Shown here one piece after another: positions 53,392 to 62,767 of a stretch of 64,000 nucleotides of DNA (positions within the stretch are counted from its first letter, which is position 1; every line of letters begins with the position of its first letter). The stretch comes from Tsuneonella troitsensis (lineage in GTDB: Bacteria > Pseudomonadota > Alphaproteobacteria > Sphingomonadales > Sphingomonadaceae). Both the position numbers and the translations under genes were made by a program. The notes beneath the pieces are model-generated. The model saw only the letters and a program-made list of their open reading frames with translations. It did no database searches and had not been told where the DNA came from. The DNA lies in NCBI RefSeq assembly GCF_001441535.1, contig NZ_LMAU01000004.1, positions 124,001-188,000 on the forward strand, read 5' to 3'.

Positions 53392-54297
53392 ATGACCGAA
53401 ACGCCCAATTCCCAGCAGCTGATCGCCGACCTCGTCGCCCTTCTCGATCCCGCCCCGCTTGGCGATGACCGCTTCGAGGGGCCGCGCAAGAGAGGCGGCG
53501 TTGGCCGGGTATTCGGCGGGCAGGTCATCGCCCAGGCGCTCATAGCCGCCGAGCGAACCGTCGACGACGATCGCGCGGCGCACTCGCTTCATGCCTATTT
53601 CCTGCGCGGCGGAAATGAAGATCACCCCATCGAACTGGCGGTCGATCGGCAGCTCGACGGCGGCAGTTTTTCGAACCGCCGGGTAGTGGCCAGCCAGCCG
53701 GGCGCCGATGGATCGATGCAGCCGATCCTGAACCTCGCCGCCAGCTTTCAGAAGCATCAGCCGGGACTGGAGCACGAGCGGGCCGTGCCGCCCAAGGTGC
53801 CGGCACCCGAAGAACTCCGCTCCGACGAGGAATTGCGCGCCGAGATCGCCCCGACCCTGCCCGAGCGGGTGCGCGCCTTTTTCAACGAACCCCGTCCGAT
53901 AGAGGTGCGCGCAGCTACCGGTCGGCACTGGCTGGCCGAAGGCGCGCAGGAACCCGTTCAGCATTCTTGGTTCCGCGCCCGCAGCCGGTTGCCCGACGAT
54001 CCGCGGGTCCACCGCGCGGTCCTCGCCTATCTCAGCGACATGCAACTTCTCGGCACTTCGGTGATGCCGCACGGACTTTCGTGGATGCGGGGCGAGGTGA
54101 AGAGCGCCAGCCTCGATCACGCGATCTGGTTCCATGCACCGTTCCGGGCCGACGAATGGCTGCTCTACACGTGCGACAGCCCGTGGTCTGGCGGCAGTCG
54201 CGGATTCAACCGCGGGCAGATCTTCCAGGACGGAAGACTGGTGGCCAGCGTGGCACAAGAAGGCATGATCCGGCGGACCGAGCCGCGCGCACGATAG
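53392..54297 (+). CDS. tesB: acyl-CoA thioesterase II
   Basis: A 301-residue double-hotdog thioesterase. The first hotdog carries GRVFGGQVIAQALIAAERTV and SLHAYFLRGGNEDHPIELAV. The second carries YLSDMQLLGTSVMPHG, with the catalytic aspartate, and SLDHAIWFHAPFRADEWLLYTCDSPWSGGSRGFNRGQIF. It hydrolyses medium- and long-chain acyl-CoA. Size and motifs fit TesB. ATG 53392 was chosen over 53380. Confidence 0.93.
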   Translation: MTETPNSQQLIADLVALLDPAPLGDDRFEGPRKRGGVGRVFGGQVIAQALIAAERTVDDDRAAHSLHAYFLRGGNEDHPIELAVDRQLDGGSFSNRRVVASQPGADGSMQPILNLAASFQKHQPGLEHERAVPPKVPAPEELRSDEELRAEIAPTLPERVRAFFNEPRPIEVRAATGRHWLAEGAQEPVQHSWFRARSRLPDDPRVHRAVLAYLSDMQLLGTSVMPHGLSWMRGEVKSASLDHAIWFHAPFRADEWLLYTCDSPWSGGSRGFNRGQIFQDGRLVASVAQEGMIRRTEPRAR

Positions 54298-54371
54298 AAT
54301 CGCCCAGAAGCTAACCGGGTCTTAACCCCGATGAACGAACGTCGCTCCGAACAAAACGGGAGCGCATCCAC

Positions 54372-55019
54372 TTGTCTATCGAAGCACGTTTCGACACCGA
54401 CGAAGAACAGGGCGACGACCGCGGGGCGCCGCGCCGTACGTTGCGACTGGGGGTCAGCGGGAAATTCGCCGGAGGACAGTCGGGCACGGCGACCGTGCAC
54501 AATATATCGGCCACCGGGATGCTCGTCGAATGCGACGATCCATTGGCCGAGGGCGAAGCGATTTCGGTCGATATCCCCGAGGCGGGTGAACGCGGCGCAA
54601 CCGTCATATGGGTCGACGGACCCATGCATGGCTGCCGGTTCAACGATCCCCTGCCGCCCGCCGCGCTGAGCGCAGCCCAGCTACGGGGCGCCGTTCGCAC
54701 GCCGGAAGGCGAGGCCTTGCCGCTGAGTGAAGGCTTCGGCGCCCGTCTTCATCGCCTCCGCACCGAGCGGGGCCTGTCGCTCGCCGAAGTGGCCGACCGC
54801 CTGGGCGTCAGCAAGCCGACCGTCTGGGCATGGGAACACGGCAAGGCGCGCCCGGTAGAACGCCGCCTGTCTGCACTGGCGGAGGCGCTGGGCGTCACCC
54901 CCGGCGGGCTCGAACCCGCGAAATCGGGTCCGGTCGAAGCGGTCGAACACGGACGCCGCCAGATCGCAGCGGCCTATGGCGTTGAGCCGTCACGCGTGCG
55001 GATCATGATCGAACTGTAG
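54372..55019 (+). CDS. PilZ - helix-turn-helix fusion protein
   Basis: A 215-residue two-domain protein. The PilZ domain, about 15-100, has both cyclic-di-GMP motifs intact: R21-x-x-x-R25 and N44-x-S46-x-x-G49 (HNISATGM). An Xre-type HTH follows at about 122-176: LHRLRTERGLSLAEVADRLGVSKPTVWAWEHGKARPVERRLSALAEAL. It reads as a direct cyclic-di-GMP-responsive DNA-binding protein. It starts at TTG. The next gene is a PAS-GGDEF protein. Similar fusions occur in other sphingomonads, as far as I recall, but little is established about them. Confidence 0.88.
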   Translation: MSIEARFDTDEEQGDDRGAPRRTLRLGVSGKFAGGQSGTATVHNISATGMLVECDDPLAEGEAISVDIPEAGERGATVIWVDGPMHGCRFNDPLPPAALSAAQLRGAVRTPEGEALPLSEGFGARLHRLRTERGLSLAEVADRLGVSKPTVWAWEHGKARPVERRLSALAEALGVTPGGLEPAKSGPVEAVEHGRRQIAAAYGVEPSRVRIMIEL

Positions 55020-55050
55020 GACTGATCGTTCTGCAATTTTGACTTGCAAG

Positions 55051-55059
55051 TTATCCACA
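55051..55059 (+). promoter_or_regulatory. consensus DnaA box in an AT-rich spacer
   Basis: TTATCCACA is a perfect match to the DnaA-box consensus. It lies 32 bases after the PilZ-HTH stop, inside a spacer whose AT content is far above its surroundings. Only one perfect box is seen. Confidence 0.5.
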
Positions 55060-55083
55060 ATTGGCAAAGTTGAACGTGGTTAA

Positions 55084-55225
55084 TAGATCACGTTCGTTGA
55101 ATCGCTTGAAGTCGTTATCTCAAGCTAACGATTAAACTAACGTGATCTACTGGCCAATCCGGAGTTAACATACTCCGATCGATTGAATGCGTTAGTCTAT
55201 ACTGATGCATTCGGGGCAACGTTAG
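55084..55225. repeat. inverted and direct repeats in the PilZ-HTH / GGDEF spacer
   Basis: An 11-bp perfect inverted pair, TAGATCACGTT (55084-55094) and AACGTGATCTA (55139-55149), is present. CTAACG occurs at 55125 and 55137 (12-bp period) and inverted as CGTTAG at 55190 and 55220. A GAATC (GANTC, CcrM-type) site lies at 55099 and GATTC at 55248. Such density is unusual for this genome and suggests a complex control region. Confidence 0.6.
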
Positions 55226-55234
55226 TTTTTCGCA

Positions 55235-56155
55235 TTGGGCAATGACCGATTCGAAATGCGCCGGACAGGGGCGTCGGGCAGTATGTGGGGCACAATTTCG
55301 CCGGGGGAAGCCTCGGCACTATATCGGCTTGTGGCGGATAGCCCGACCGATCTTGTACTCAAGACCGACAGGGCGGGTCGCATCGTTCACGCGACGCCCG
55401 CGACAGAGGAACTTGGCCTTTCCTTTCCGCAAGATCCGATCGGATGCCATTTGCTGGACTTCCTTCATCCTTCCTGCGGGGAGGCGGTGCTGGCGGAGCA
55501 CGCCGCCGCAGTCGCCGGAAGGGACGGGTGCAACTGGCTGGAGGTCCGCGCGCTCTTGCGGGATGGCGGGCATCGCTGGATGGAACTGAAACTAGGGGCC
55601 CTGCCGCAACGGTCGGGCGCGCTCGGCCTTCTCCGCTCGATCGAGGATAGGCGTGCGCTTGAAGATCGGCTGTTTGTTGCGGCGATGACAGACCCCCTCA
55701 CCCGCCTGACCAATCGCGAAGCGTTCGTTCGAATGCTCGGTCACCTCGTCGACAGCGGCGCTCGCGGACACATCGCCCTATTCGATCTCGATCACTTCAG
55801 GACGATCAACCTGCAGCACGGACATAGTGGAGGCGACCGCGTCCTCGTCGCCTTTGCGCGGCTCCTGCAGGGGCTGCTGCGCGCCGACGACATCCTCAGC
55901 CGGATCGGAGGCGGCACGTTCGGCGTCCTGCTGCCCGATGTGGACGCGGCTGATGCCGACGCCGCCTGCTCGCGGGTCGTCGCGGCGATGGCCGAACTGA
56001 ATGATGGCGCCGGCACGCAGCGCCTGACCGCGAGCGCGGGCGTCGCCCGGTTTGCAATCTCGGCCGATGCCACTCTGCGCGAGGCTGAGCTGGCGCTGAT
56101 TTCCGCCAAGTCGCGCGGACGGAACCGTGTGGAGCGGTCGCGTCGCTGGCACTGA
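55235..56155 (+). CDS. PAS-GGDEF protein with degenerate active site and intact I-site
   Basis: A protein of up to 306 residues. A PAS domain spans about 26-140. The GGDEF domain spans about 148-302 and starts MTDPLTRLTNREAF. The signature reads GGGTF (225-229) instead of GGDEF/GGEEF, and the ND motif in DLDHFRTINLQHGH has lost its aspartate, so cyclase activity is unlikely. The inhibitory-site RxxD is kept at R216-D219, exactly five residues before the signature. This points to a cyclic-di-GMP receptor role. Start uncertain: TTG 55235, or ATG at 55256 or 55283. Confidence 0.85.
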   Translation: MGNDRFEMRRTGASGSMWGTISPGEASALYRLVADSPTDLVLKTDRAGRIVHATPATEELGLSFPQDPIGCHLLDFLHPSCGEAVLAEHAAAVAGRDGCNWLEVRALLRDGGHRWMELKLGALPQRSGALGLLRSIEDRRALEDRLFVAAMTDPLTRLTNREAFVRMLGHLVDSGARGHIALFDLDHFRTINLQHGHSGGDRVLVAFARLLQGLLRADDILSRIGGGTFGVLLPDVDAADADAACSRVVAAMAELNDGAGTQRLTASAGVARFAISADATLREAELALISAKSRGRNRVERSRRWH

Positions 56156-56179
56156 TACCAGAGGCGCGGCCGATGCCCG

Positions 56180-57679
56180 TCAGCCGTCCAGCTTTGCCTT
56201 GAGGAGTTGATTGACCACGGCCGGGTTGCCCTTGCCCTGCATGGCCTTCATCGTCTGGCCGACGAAAAAGCCGAACAATTTATCCTTCCCGCCGCGATAT
56301 TCGGCCACCTTGTCCGCATTCGCGGCGAGCACGTCGTCGATCACCGCCTCGATCGCACCGGTATCCGACTGCTGCTTGAGGCCTTCGGTTTCGGCGATTT
56401 CCTGCGGATCGCGGCCCGTTTTCAGGACGATCTCGAAGATTTCCTTCGCCTGTCCGCCCGAAATGTCGCCTGCGGCCTGCATTCCAAGAATCGCGGCCTG
56501 GGCGCTCGCCGTGGCATGAGCCGGGTTTGCCTCGTTGCCGAGAGCGTTCATCACGCCCGGCGCCACCGACAGCGACCAGTTGGCGACCTGGGTCGCGACC
56601 TCCGTTTCGCTCTTTTCCAGCTTGGTGGCAGTCTCGGCCAGAAGCTGTTCGAACCGGGCAAACGTCTCGACTTCGGCAGTCAGCTCGCGCGCGTTGTAGT
56701 CCGACAGGCAGAGCCCCTCGACATAGCGGCGGCGCTTCGCGTCCGGCAGTTCGGGCAGCGACGCGCGGCATTCGTCCAGGAATGCCTCGTCCAGTTCGAG
56801 CGGCAGCAGGTCCGGATCGGGGAAGTAGCGATAGTCGTGCGCGTCTTCCTTCGACCGCATCGAGCGCGTCGTGCCAGTGCCGGGATCGAACAGCCGGGTC
56901 TCCTGCACGACGGTGCCGCCGTCTTCGATCAGGTCGACCTGGCGGCGCGCCTCGTGCTCGATCGTCTGCATGACGAAACGCACGGAATTGACGTTTTTCG
57001 TCTCCGTTCGGGTGCCGAATTCATCGCCAACTCGGCGAACCGACACGTTCACGTCGGCGCGCATCGAGCCTTCCTCCATGTTCCCGTCGCACGATCCGAC
57101 ATAGCGCAGGATCGCGCGCAGCTTGCGCATGTAGGCCCCGGCCTCTGCGGGCGAACGCATGTCGGGCTTGCTGACGATTTCCATCAGCGCCACGCCGCTG
57201 CGGTTGAGATCGACGTAGGACATCGACGGATGCTGGTCGTGCATCAGCTTGCCCGCGTCCTGCTCGACGTGGATTCGCTCGATGCCGATGACCTTGTCTT
57301 CCGGGATTCCGGCCTTCTCGTCCGCCTCGATGGTCAAGGAACCTTCGCCCACGAGGGGGTGGTAGAGCTGGCTGATCTGGTAGCCTTGCGGCAGGTCGGC
57401 GTAGAAGTAGTTCTTCCGGTCGAACCGGCTCCACGCGTTGATCTGCGCCTCGATCGCCATGCCCGTGCGCACGGCCTGCCGGATGCACTCGCGATTGGGC
57501 ACCGGCAGCATCCCCGGCATCGCCGCATCGACGAGGGAGACCTGGCTGTTCGGCTCCGCACCGAACGCGGTCGCCGCGCCGGAAAACAGCTTGGCGTTGG
57601 AGGTGACCTGCGCGTGGACTTCGAGGCCGATCACGACCTCCCATTCGCCGGTTGCGCCCTGGATGCGGTACGAAGTCAC
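56180..57679 (-). CDS. gatB: aspartyl/glutamyl-tRNA amidotransferase subunit B
   Basis: A 499-residue subunit that phosphorylates and amidates misacylated Glu-tRNA(Gln) or Asp-tRNA(Asn). [21 protein letters not shown] and [20 protein letters not shown]-type motifs (here [17 protein letters not shown]) are diagnostic. The C-terminal YqeY-like tRNA-binding tail ends [27 protein letters not shown]. Three consecutive GTG codons begin the frame. I took the third (57679), which overlaps the gatA stop and sits seven bases after GGAGAAG. Confidence 0.95.
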   Translation of the reverse strand: MTSYRIQGATGEWEVVIGLEVHAQVTSNAKLFSGAATAFGAEPNSQVSLVDAAMPGMLPVPNRECIRQAVRTGMAIEAQINAWSRFDRKNYFYADLPQGYQISQLYHPLVGEGSLTIEADEKAGIPEDKVIGIERIHVEQDAGKLMHDQHPSMSYVDLNRSGVALMEIVSKPDMRSPAEAGAYMRKLRAILRYVGSCDGNMEEGSMRADVNVSVRRVGDEFGTRTETKNVNSVRFVMQTIEHEARRQVDLIEDGGTVVQETRLFDPGTGTTRSMRSKEDAHDYRYFPDPDLLPLELDEAFLDECRASLPELPDAKRRRYVEGLCLSDYNARELTAEVETFARFEQLLAETATKLEKSETEVATQVANWSLSVAPGVMNALGNEANPAHATASAQAAILGMQAAGDISGGQAKEIFEIVLKTGRDPQEIAETEGLKQQSDTGAIEAVIDDVLAANADKVAEYRGGKDKLFGFFVGQTMKAMQGKGNPAVVNQLLKAKLDG

Positions 57680-59160
57680 CACCACTTCTCCGGCTTGGCG
57701 TTGAACATGGCGCGGCTCTCGATCGCCAGGCCTGCATTCAGCACGCCCTGTTCGTCGAAAGCGCGGCCGATGATCTGCAAGCCCAGCGGCAGCCCATCGC
57801 TATTCAGGCCCCACGGTACGCTCATCGCCGGCAGGCCGGCGAGGCTCGCGGGTACGGCGAACACGTCGTTCAGGTACATCGCCAGCGGATCGTCCACCTT
57901 GTCGCCCAGCGGGAAGCTGGCGGTCGGCGTCGTCGGCGCGAGGATCACGTCGCACAGCTCGAATGCCGCCTTGAAATCGTTCGCGATCAGCGTGCGGACG
58001 CGCTGGGCCTGGTTGTAGTAGGCGTCGTAGAAGCCCGCGCTCAGCACGTAGGTGCCGATCATAATGCGGCGCTTGACCTCGTCGCCGAAACCGGCGGCGC
58101 GGGTGGCGGCATACATGTCCTGCAGACCCGCGCCCTCGGGCAGGTCGCGCAGGCCGTATCGCACACCGTCGTAGCGCGCGAGGTTGCTCGACGCTTCCGC
58201 CGGCGCGACGATGTAGTACGCGGGCAGCGCATACTTGGTGTGCGGCAGGCTCACGTCGACGATCTCGGCGCCGGCATCCTTCAGCCATTCGATCCCGCGA
58301 TCCCAACTGGCGAGGATTTCGGGATCGGTCCCGTCCATCCGGTATTCGCGCGGGATGCCGACCTTCTTGCCCCGCAGATCGGCGTTCAGCCCGGCTTCCC
58401 ACTGCGGCACCGGCAGGTTCAGGCTGGTCGAATCCTTGGGGTCGAACCCGGCCATCGCTTCGAGCATGATCGCGCAGTCGGTCACATCGCGGGCCATCGG
58501 TCCGGCCTGGTCGAGGCTGCTGGCGAAAGCCACCACGCCCCACCGGCTGCACCGGCCATAGGTCGGCTTGATGCCGCTGATGCCCACGAACGCAGCCGGC
58601 TGGCGGATCGAGCCGCCGGTGTCCGTCCCGGTCGCTGCCGGACACAGCCGCGCCGCGATCGCCGCGGAACTGCCGCCCGAGGAGCCGCCGGGTGCGAGCG
58701 CGGCATTGCTACCGGCCTTTCGCCACGGCGAGATGACGTTGCCGAAATAGCTCGTCTCGTTCGACGAACCCATCGCGAACTGGTCGAGGTTCAGCTTGCC
58801 CAGCATCCCCGCGCCCGCTTTCCACAGGTTGGCGGACACGGTGCTTTCGTATTCGGGCACGAAGCCTTCGAGGATGTGGCTTGCCGCGGTGGTCTGCACG
58901 CCCTTGGTGGCGAACAGGTCCTTCATGCCGATCGGCACGCCGGCCATCTTGCCGAGCGCTTCGCCCTTGGCGCGGGCGGCATCGACCGCGCTCGCCGCCT
59001 CAATCGCCTTTTCGGGCGTGGCGACGATGAACGCGTTGAGAGCCTGCTGCGCTGCTTCGACATTCGCGTTGAACGCCTCGGCCACTTCACGAGCGGAGAA
59101 ATCGCCCGCGGCGACGCCGTCGCGGATCGCCTTGACGCCCAGTTCGGTGAGGTCTGTCAT
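57676..59160 (-). CDS. gatA: aspartyl/glutamyl-tRNA amidotransferase subunit A
   Basis: A 494-residue amidase-signature subunit that releases ammonia from glutamine. The Ser-cisSer-Lys triad is visible: lysine in [14 protein letters not shown] and the serines in [34 protein letters not shown]. It sits one base from gatC and overlaps gatB, giving the usual gatCAB order on the minus strand. Confidence 0.96.
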   Translation of the reverse strand: MTDLTELGVKAIRDGVAAGDFSAREVAEAFNANVEAAQQALNAFIVATPEKAIEAASAVDAARAKGEALGKMAGVPIGMKDLFATKGVQTTAASHILEGFVPEYESTVSANLWKAGAGMLGKLNLDQFAMGSSNETSYFGNVISPWRKAGSNAALAPGGSSGGSSAAIAARLCPAATGTDTGGSIRQPAAFVGISGIKPTYGRCSRWGVVAFASSLDQAGPMARDVTDCAIMLEAMAGFDPKDSTSLNLPVPQWEAGLNADLRGKKVGIPREYRMDGTDPEILASWDRGIEWLKDAGAEIVDVSLPHTKYALPAYYIVAPAEASSNLARYDGVRYGLRDLPEGAGLQDMYAATRAAGFGDEVKRRIMIGTYVLSAGFYDAYYNQAQRVRTLIANDFKAAFELCDVILAPTTPTASFPLGDKVDDPLAMYLNDVFAVPASLAGLPAMSVPWGLNSDGLPLGLQIIGRAFDEQGVLNAGLAIESRAMFNAKPEKWW

Positions 59161-59161
59161 G

Positions 59162-59464
59162 CTATTCGATCACCTTCGGGACGCCGAAAAAGCCGTGCTC
59201 GGCCGCGGGAGCATTCGCCAGCACCGCGTCGCGCACGCCGCCGCCGGTCAGCGGATCGGCGTCGATCACGTCGTCGCGCAGGCGCAGGTGGTTTTCGATC
59301 ACCGCGGTCATCGGTTCGACGCCGCTGGTGTCGACCTCGCCGAGCTGTTCGACCCAGGCAAGGATGTTGTTGAATTCGGGCACGAGCTTCGCAATCTCGG
59401 CGTCATCCATGCGGATGCGCGCGAGGTTGGCGATCTTGGCCACTGTTTCGTGGGTGACGGACAT
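59162..59464 (-). CDS. gatC: aspartyl/glutamyl-tRNA amidotransferase subunit C
   Basis: A 100-residue stabilising subunit. [39 protein letters not shown] and the later EPMTAV and LRDD segments match GatC. First gene of the gatCAB operon. Confidence 0.95.
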   Translation of the reverse strand: MSVTHETVAKIANLARIRMDDAEIAKLVPEFNNILAWVEQLGEVDTSGVEPMTAVIENHLRLRDDVIDADPLTGGGVRDAVLANAPAAEHGFFGVPKVIE

Positions 59465-59473
59465 GCCCGCGCC

Positions 59474-61168
59474 CTAGCGAGGCGGGCGCGGCGCTACAAC
59501 CCGGCTGTCGTCGATCGGCTGTCCGATCGGCACGCTGTCCACGGTGATGTAGCGTCGCTCAAATGTGCGGAGCTCCACCTTGCTGTCGGGTCGAAGGGTG
59601 ACCGCAGGTTGGGCCGGGGCCATTTCGATTGCGCGACCTTCGCTCGGCAGGAGAATTTCCTGATATCCGGGGCCGTTGATCACGGCCACTCGCCGCTTGC
59701 CAGCCGGCGCGTCGCCGAGTTCGAGCACGACGCAAGTCTCCGAACACGCCCAGGGGTTCTGCCGAAGCCAGTCGCGTGCCATTCGCTCGAGCGCCGGGTC
59801 GGCGGGTTGGACCCGCAAGTCCATTTCGGCGGGCGACGGGCTACCCGGCCAGACCCGCGAGGTCTGTCGCATTGCTTCACCCGCGAGCTTTGCCACTTCC
59901 CGGTCGTCGCTTCGTTCCAGTCGCGCCAAGGCGCGCCGACCTGCGTCGCCGAAGTCCCACCGCAGGGCCGAATAGTCGAAATCCTTCGCGTCGACTTTTC
60001 CCCGCTCGAGCCGGGCCAGTTGGTCGCGGGTACTGATCGCGCCGAAATCGAGGATCGGCAACGCGAGCAGCAAGGCCACGCCGCTGATCACCACTGCCAG
60101 GTGCAGGTTCGCGCGGCGCACGTTCTCGCGCCAGCCGCCGCTCCGCCAGCCACGCAAAACCCCGACGAACCAGGCGAGTCCGTATGCGGTGGCCACGGCA
60201 ATCGCGACCAGGCCCCAGAGCCGTTCGGGGCTGAGCCCGTGCTGCGAGACGCGGGTGCCGAGCGAAATCGCGGCGAACACCGTCAGCGGCAGTACGACCA
60301 GGGTCAGCACCAGCGCGGCGGCGCGCAACAGGCGGTTTGCGCTGATTTCCGCATCGTCGTCGCGGACGATGGCGTTGGCCAGCACCCAGGCACCGGCAGC
60401 GCAGAGCAGCAGGATCGGGGTCGCGTTCCGCGTCGCCGCCCACAAGACCTCCGGACCCGAAAGGACCATGGCGACGAGGAAGAGCAGAAGCCCGACCGCA
60501 AGTGGCACCGCAAGAATCGACAGCACGACCATCACCACCCGCTTCAACGTCGACAGGATGCCGATCTCGTTCCGCAGAACCCCCAGGGCCGCGCCGAACG
60601 CGGCCCCCGACCAGGTCCAGCCGAACCACGCGTTGTCGATCAGGTCGCGCAGCAGGTCGATCTTGAGCAGCCGGAACAGCTCGCTGAGGAGCAGCAGTAA
60701 AAGCCAGGACGCCCCAACGAACGCCAGGCTTCCCGCCGCGCAGATCGCATCGGTCCAGACGTGGTGATGGATAGCGCGGTACGGTGTCGCCCACCGGGTG
60801 CGATGGAAGCCTGCCTGAAACAGCGGCAATGCAAGGCCGGTGGCGATGACGCCCGCCATGAAGCCGTATTCCGGATCGGGAAGCGAATCGCCCGCGCCAA
60901 CCGCGCGCCAGGCAAGACCCGCCATGACCAGACCGGCAAGTCCGGCGAAGATGGCCGGGCCGCGCCACCGATCGCGGTCGAGCGTGAAGGCCAGCGCGAT
61001 CCCGCCGAAGAAGAAGAAAGCCGCCGCGGCGGCCCTCCAGCCGACCCGCGTGTCCGGCCCGGCCTCGCCCGCGAACAGGTAGATCATCAGGCCGGCGAAT
61101 CCGAGCAGACCCGCCAGGACCCATGGCCGCAGCGGCCACTCGCCATGTTCGCCGTGCTGTTCGCTCAT
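59474..61168 (-). CDS. DUF4153 membrane protein
   Basis: A 564-residue protein with roughly ten to twelve hydrophobic helices in its first 390 residues, including a run of poly-hydrophobic stretches (WLLLLLLSELFRLL, PLAVGLLLFLVAMVL). A C-terminal soluble region of about 170 residues follows. The middle matches the DUF4153 pattern. The function is unknown. It lies nine bases upstream of gatC on the same strand, so it may be co-transcribed with gatCAB. ATG 61168 is preferred over the GTG two codons upstream. Confidence 0.8.
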   Translation of the reverse strand: MSEQHGEHGEWPLRPWVLAGLLGFAGLMIYLFAGEAGPDTRVGWRAAAAAFFFFGGIALAFTLDRDRWRGPAIFAGLAGLVMAGLAWRAVGAGDSLPDPEYGFMAGVIATGLALPLFQAGFHRTRWATPYRAIHHHVWTDAICAAGSLAFVGASWLLLLLLSELFRLLKIDLLRDLIDNAWFGWTWSGAAFGAALGVLRNEIGILSTLKRVVMVVLSILAVPLAVGLLLFLVAMVLSGPEVLWAATRNATPILLLCAAGAWVLANAIVRDDDAEISANRLLRAAALVLTLVVLPLTVFAAISLGTRVSQHGLSPERLWGLVAIAVATAYGLAWFVGVLRGWRSGGWRENVRRANLHLAVVISGVALLLALPILDFGAISTRDQLARLERGKVDAKDFDYSALRWDFGDAGRRALARLERSDDREVAKLAGEAMRQTSRVWPGSPSPAEMDLRVQPADPALERMARDWLRQNPWACSETCVVLELGDAPAGKRRVAVINGPGYQEILLPSEGRAIEMAPAQPAVTLRPDSKVELRTFERRYITVDSVPIGQPIDDSRVVAPRPPR

Positions 61169-61253
61169 GCTCACCCCCTCGCTTTCGCGACGAGGGCTAG
61201 CCTAACCCCGCGGGGAAGCCATGAGCAATCGATGAGAACTCGATGAAAAGCGC

Positions 61254-61853
61254 CTATTGCGGCGCGGCAGGCGCAGCTTGCGGATCACCGGGAGCACCGC
61301 CGCCGGGTCCTTGCGGCGCCCCGCCCTGCCCCTGCTGGCCCTGCATCATCTGCTGGAGAACCTGGAAACGGCGCTGGGCGTCTTCCTCGCTCATGAAATC
61401 GATCATCTCGACCTCGAAGACGAGGTCGGCGTTCGGCGGGATCGGCGCACCGGGAGGCGGCGTGGCGCCGTATCCCTTGTCGGCGGGGATACGCAGGGTG
61501 TACTTTCCGCCCTTCTGCATCTGCTGAAGGCCCTCGGCAAATCCGGGGACCACGCCCGATACCTGCATCGGCATCCCGTCGGGGATGATGCCGTTCGTCG
61601 GGAACGGCAGTTGCTGCGACCGGTCGAACTCGGTCCCATCCGCCAGCTTGCCCACATACTTGATGAAGACCACGTCGCTCGGCCCCGGGGTCGGCCCGGC
61701 ACCTTCGGTGATCGTGTCCACTTCCACGCCTGCTGGCACGCTGGCCCAGGCGATCCCGGCGCCCAGCAGGACCGCGGCGATCACGCCGAGCCAGAGCTTG
61801 ATCAGCGATCCCTTGGCGATCGGCTGAAGGGGTACGCGGGTGATCTCGGTCAT
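61254..61853 (-). CDS. FKBP-type peptidyl-prolyl cis-trans isomerase
   Basis: A 199-residue envelope-anchored isomerase. A signal anchor (LIKLWLGVIAAVLLGAGIAWA, about 18-38) is followed by an FKBP domain at about 50-155: VVFIKYVGKLADGTEFDRSQQLPFP, VVPGFAEGLQQMQKGGKYTLRIPADKGYG and LVFEVEMIDF. The C-terminal tail is glutamine/glycine/proline-rich and probably disordered. It would fold periplasmic proteins. Confidence 0.93.
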   Translation of the reverse strand: MTEITRVPLQPIAKGSLIKLWLGVIAAVLLGAGIAWASVPAGVEVDTITEGAGPTPGPSDVVFIKYVGKLADGTEFDRSQQLPFPTNGIIPDGMPMQVSGVVPGFAEGLQQMQKGGKYTLRIPADKGYGATPPPGAPIPPNADLVFEVEMIDFMSEEDAQRRFQVLQQMMQGQQGQGGAPQGPGGGAPGDPQAAPAAPQ

Positions 61854-61889
61854 GCGGGGATCCTGAAACGGCGGCCCGAACTCGGGCCA

Positions 61890-61921
61890 AAAACGACAAG
61901 AGGCGCGGATTGCTCCGCGCC
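61890..61921 (-). terminator. probable rpsU terminator
   Basis: Read on the minus strand, an 8-bp stem (61914-61921 with 61902-61909) and a four-base loop are followed by TCTTGTCGTTTTT. It lies about 35 bases beyond the rpsU stop and before the FKBP gene. Confidence 0.6.
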
Positions 61922-61957
61922 CCGATGCCTTAGTGCTGTGGCTGGTGCAAGTAGGGC

Positions 61958-62164
61958 TTACTTGCCCCCGTCGCGCTCCACCCGCTTGCGCTCGAGCTTG
62001 CGGGCGCGGCGCACGGCGGCAGCCTTTTCGCGGGCGCGCTTCTCGCTCGGCTTCTCGTAGTGGCGGCGCAGCTTCATCTCGCGATAGACGCCTTCGCGCT
62101 GCAGCTTCTTCTTGAGCGCGCGGAGGGCCTGGTCGACATTGTTATCGCGAACGATGATCTGCAT
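61958..62164 (-). CDS. rpsU: 30S ribosomal protein S21
   Basis: A 68-residue basic protein: [60 protein letters not shown] fits bS21 throughout. Single gene with its own terminator. The 198-base region between its start and crcB carries its promoter; I saw no structured RNA there. Confidence 0.97.
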   Translation of the reverse strand: MQIIVRDNNVDQALRALKKKLQREGVYREMKLRRHYEKPSEKRAREKAAAVRRARKLERKRVERDGGK

Positions 62165-62362
62165 AAAAAGTCCAACACCTCACAGCAAAAAGCCCAGAGC
62201 CCGCTACATTCGGCGGGATATCGCCCTTTGAAATCATACGAAAAAAGCGGCGCTTCCGTTCCCGGCAGGCACCGAACCGGGGCGCCCTTAACGCGGGTGA
62301 TGCGATTCTGCAAGTGCGGGCGACACTTTGCATAGGCACGTCCAGCGGCTAGGGCGCGCGGC

Positions 62363-62767
62363 ATGAGCCAACCCTCTCCCCTTGCCGCGAGCGCACTCGT
62401 CTTTGCCGGAGGCGGAGCCGGCGCGGTCTTGCGCTATCAGGTCGGACGCGGGATGTCGCATGCCTTCGGCCCTGCCGCCATGTCCGGATTTCCCTGGGCG
62501 ACCCTGGCCGTCAACGTGACCGGCAGCCTCGCGATGGGGGTGCTGGCGGGACGGCTGGCGAAGTTCGGCAGCGGCGGCGAGACCGCGCGCCTGCTGCTAG
62601 GCGTGGGGTTGCTGGGCGGCTTCACGACGTTTTCCGCGTTCAGCCTCGAACTGATGCTGCTGATCGAGCGAGGCCAGGCGGGCACAGCCCTGTCCTATGC
62701 CGCGATTTCGGTGCTCGCGGGCCTCACCGGCCTCTATATCGGCCTTATCGCGATGAGGCTGGCATGA
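62363..62767 (+). CDS. crcB: fluoride channel/exporter CrcB
   Basis: A 134-residue Fluc protein with four transmembrane helices. It has GGGAGAVLRYQVGRGM at the start, FPWATLAVNVTGSLAMGVLAGRL, and GLLGGFTTFSAFSLELMLLIERG, which carry the phenylalanine-box and the central sodium-site motif. It works as a dual-topology dimer. No fluoride riboswitch is evident upstream. Its stop overlaps the next start (ATGA). Confidence 0.94.
   Translation: MSQPSPLAASALVFAGGGAGAVLRYQVGRGMSHAFGPAAMSGFPWATLAVNVTGSLAMGVLAGRLAKFGSGGETARLLLGVGLLGGFTTFSAFSLELMLLIERGQAGTALSYAAISVLAGLTGLYIGLIAMRLA

Noticed and set aside
62165-62362. Possible fluoride riboswitch ahead of crcB
   Set aside because: The GGTGATG-like string at about 62296 lacks the flanking pseudoknot and the rest of the conserved crcB-motif core.
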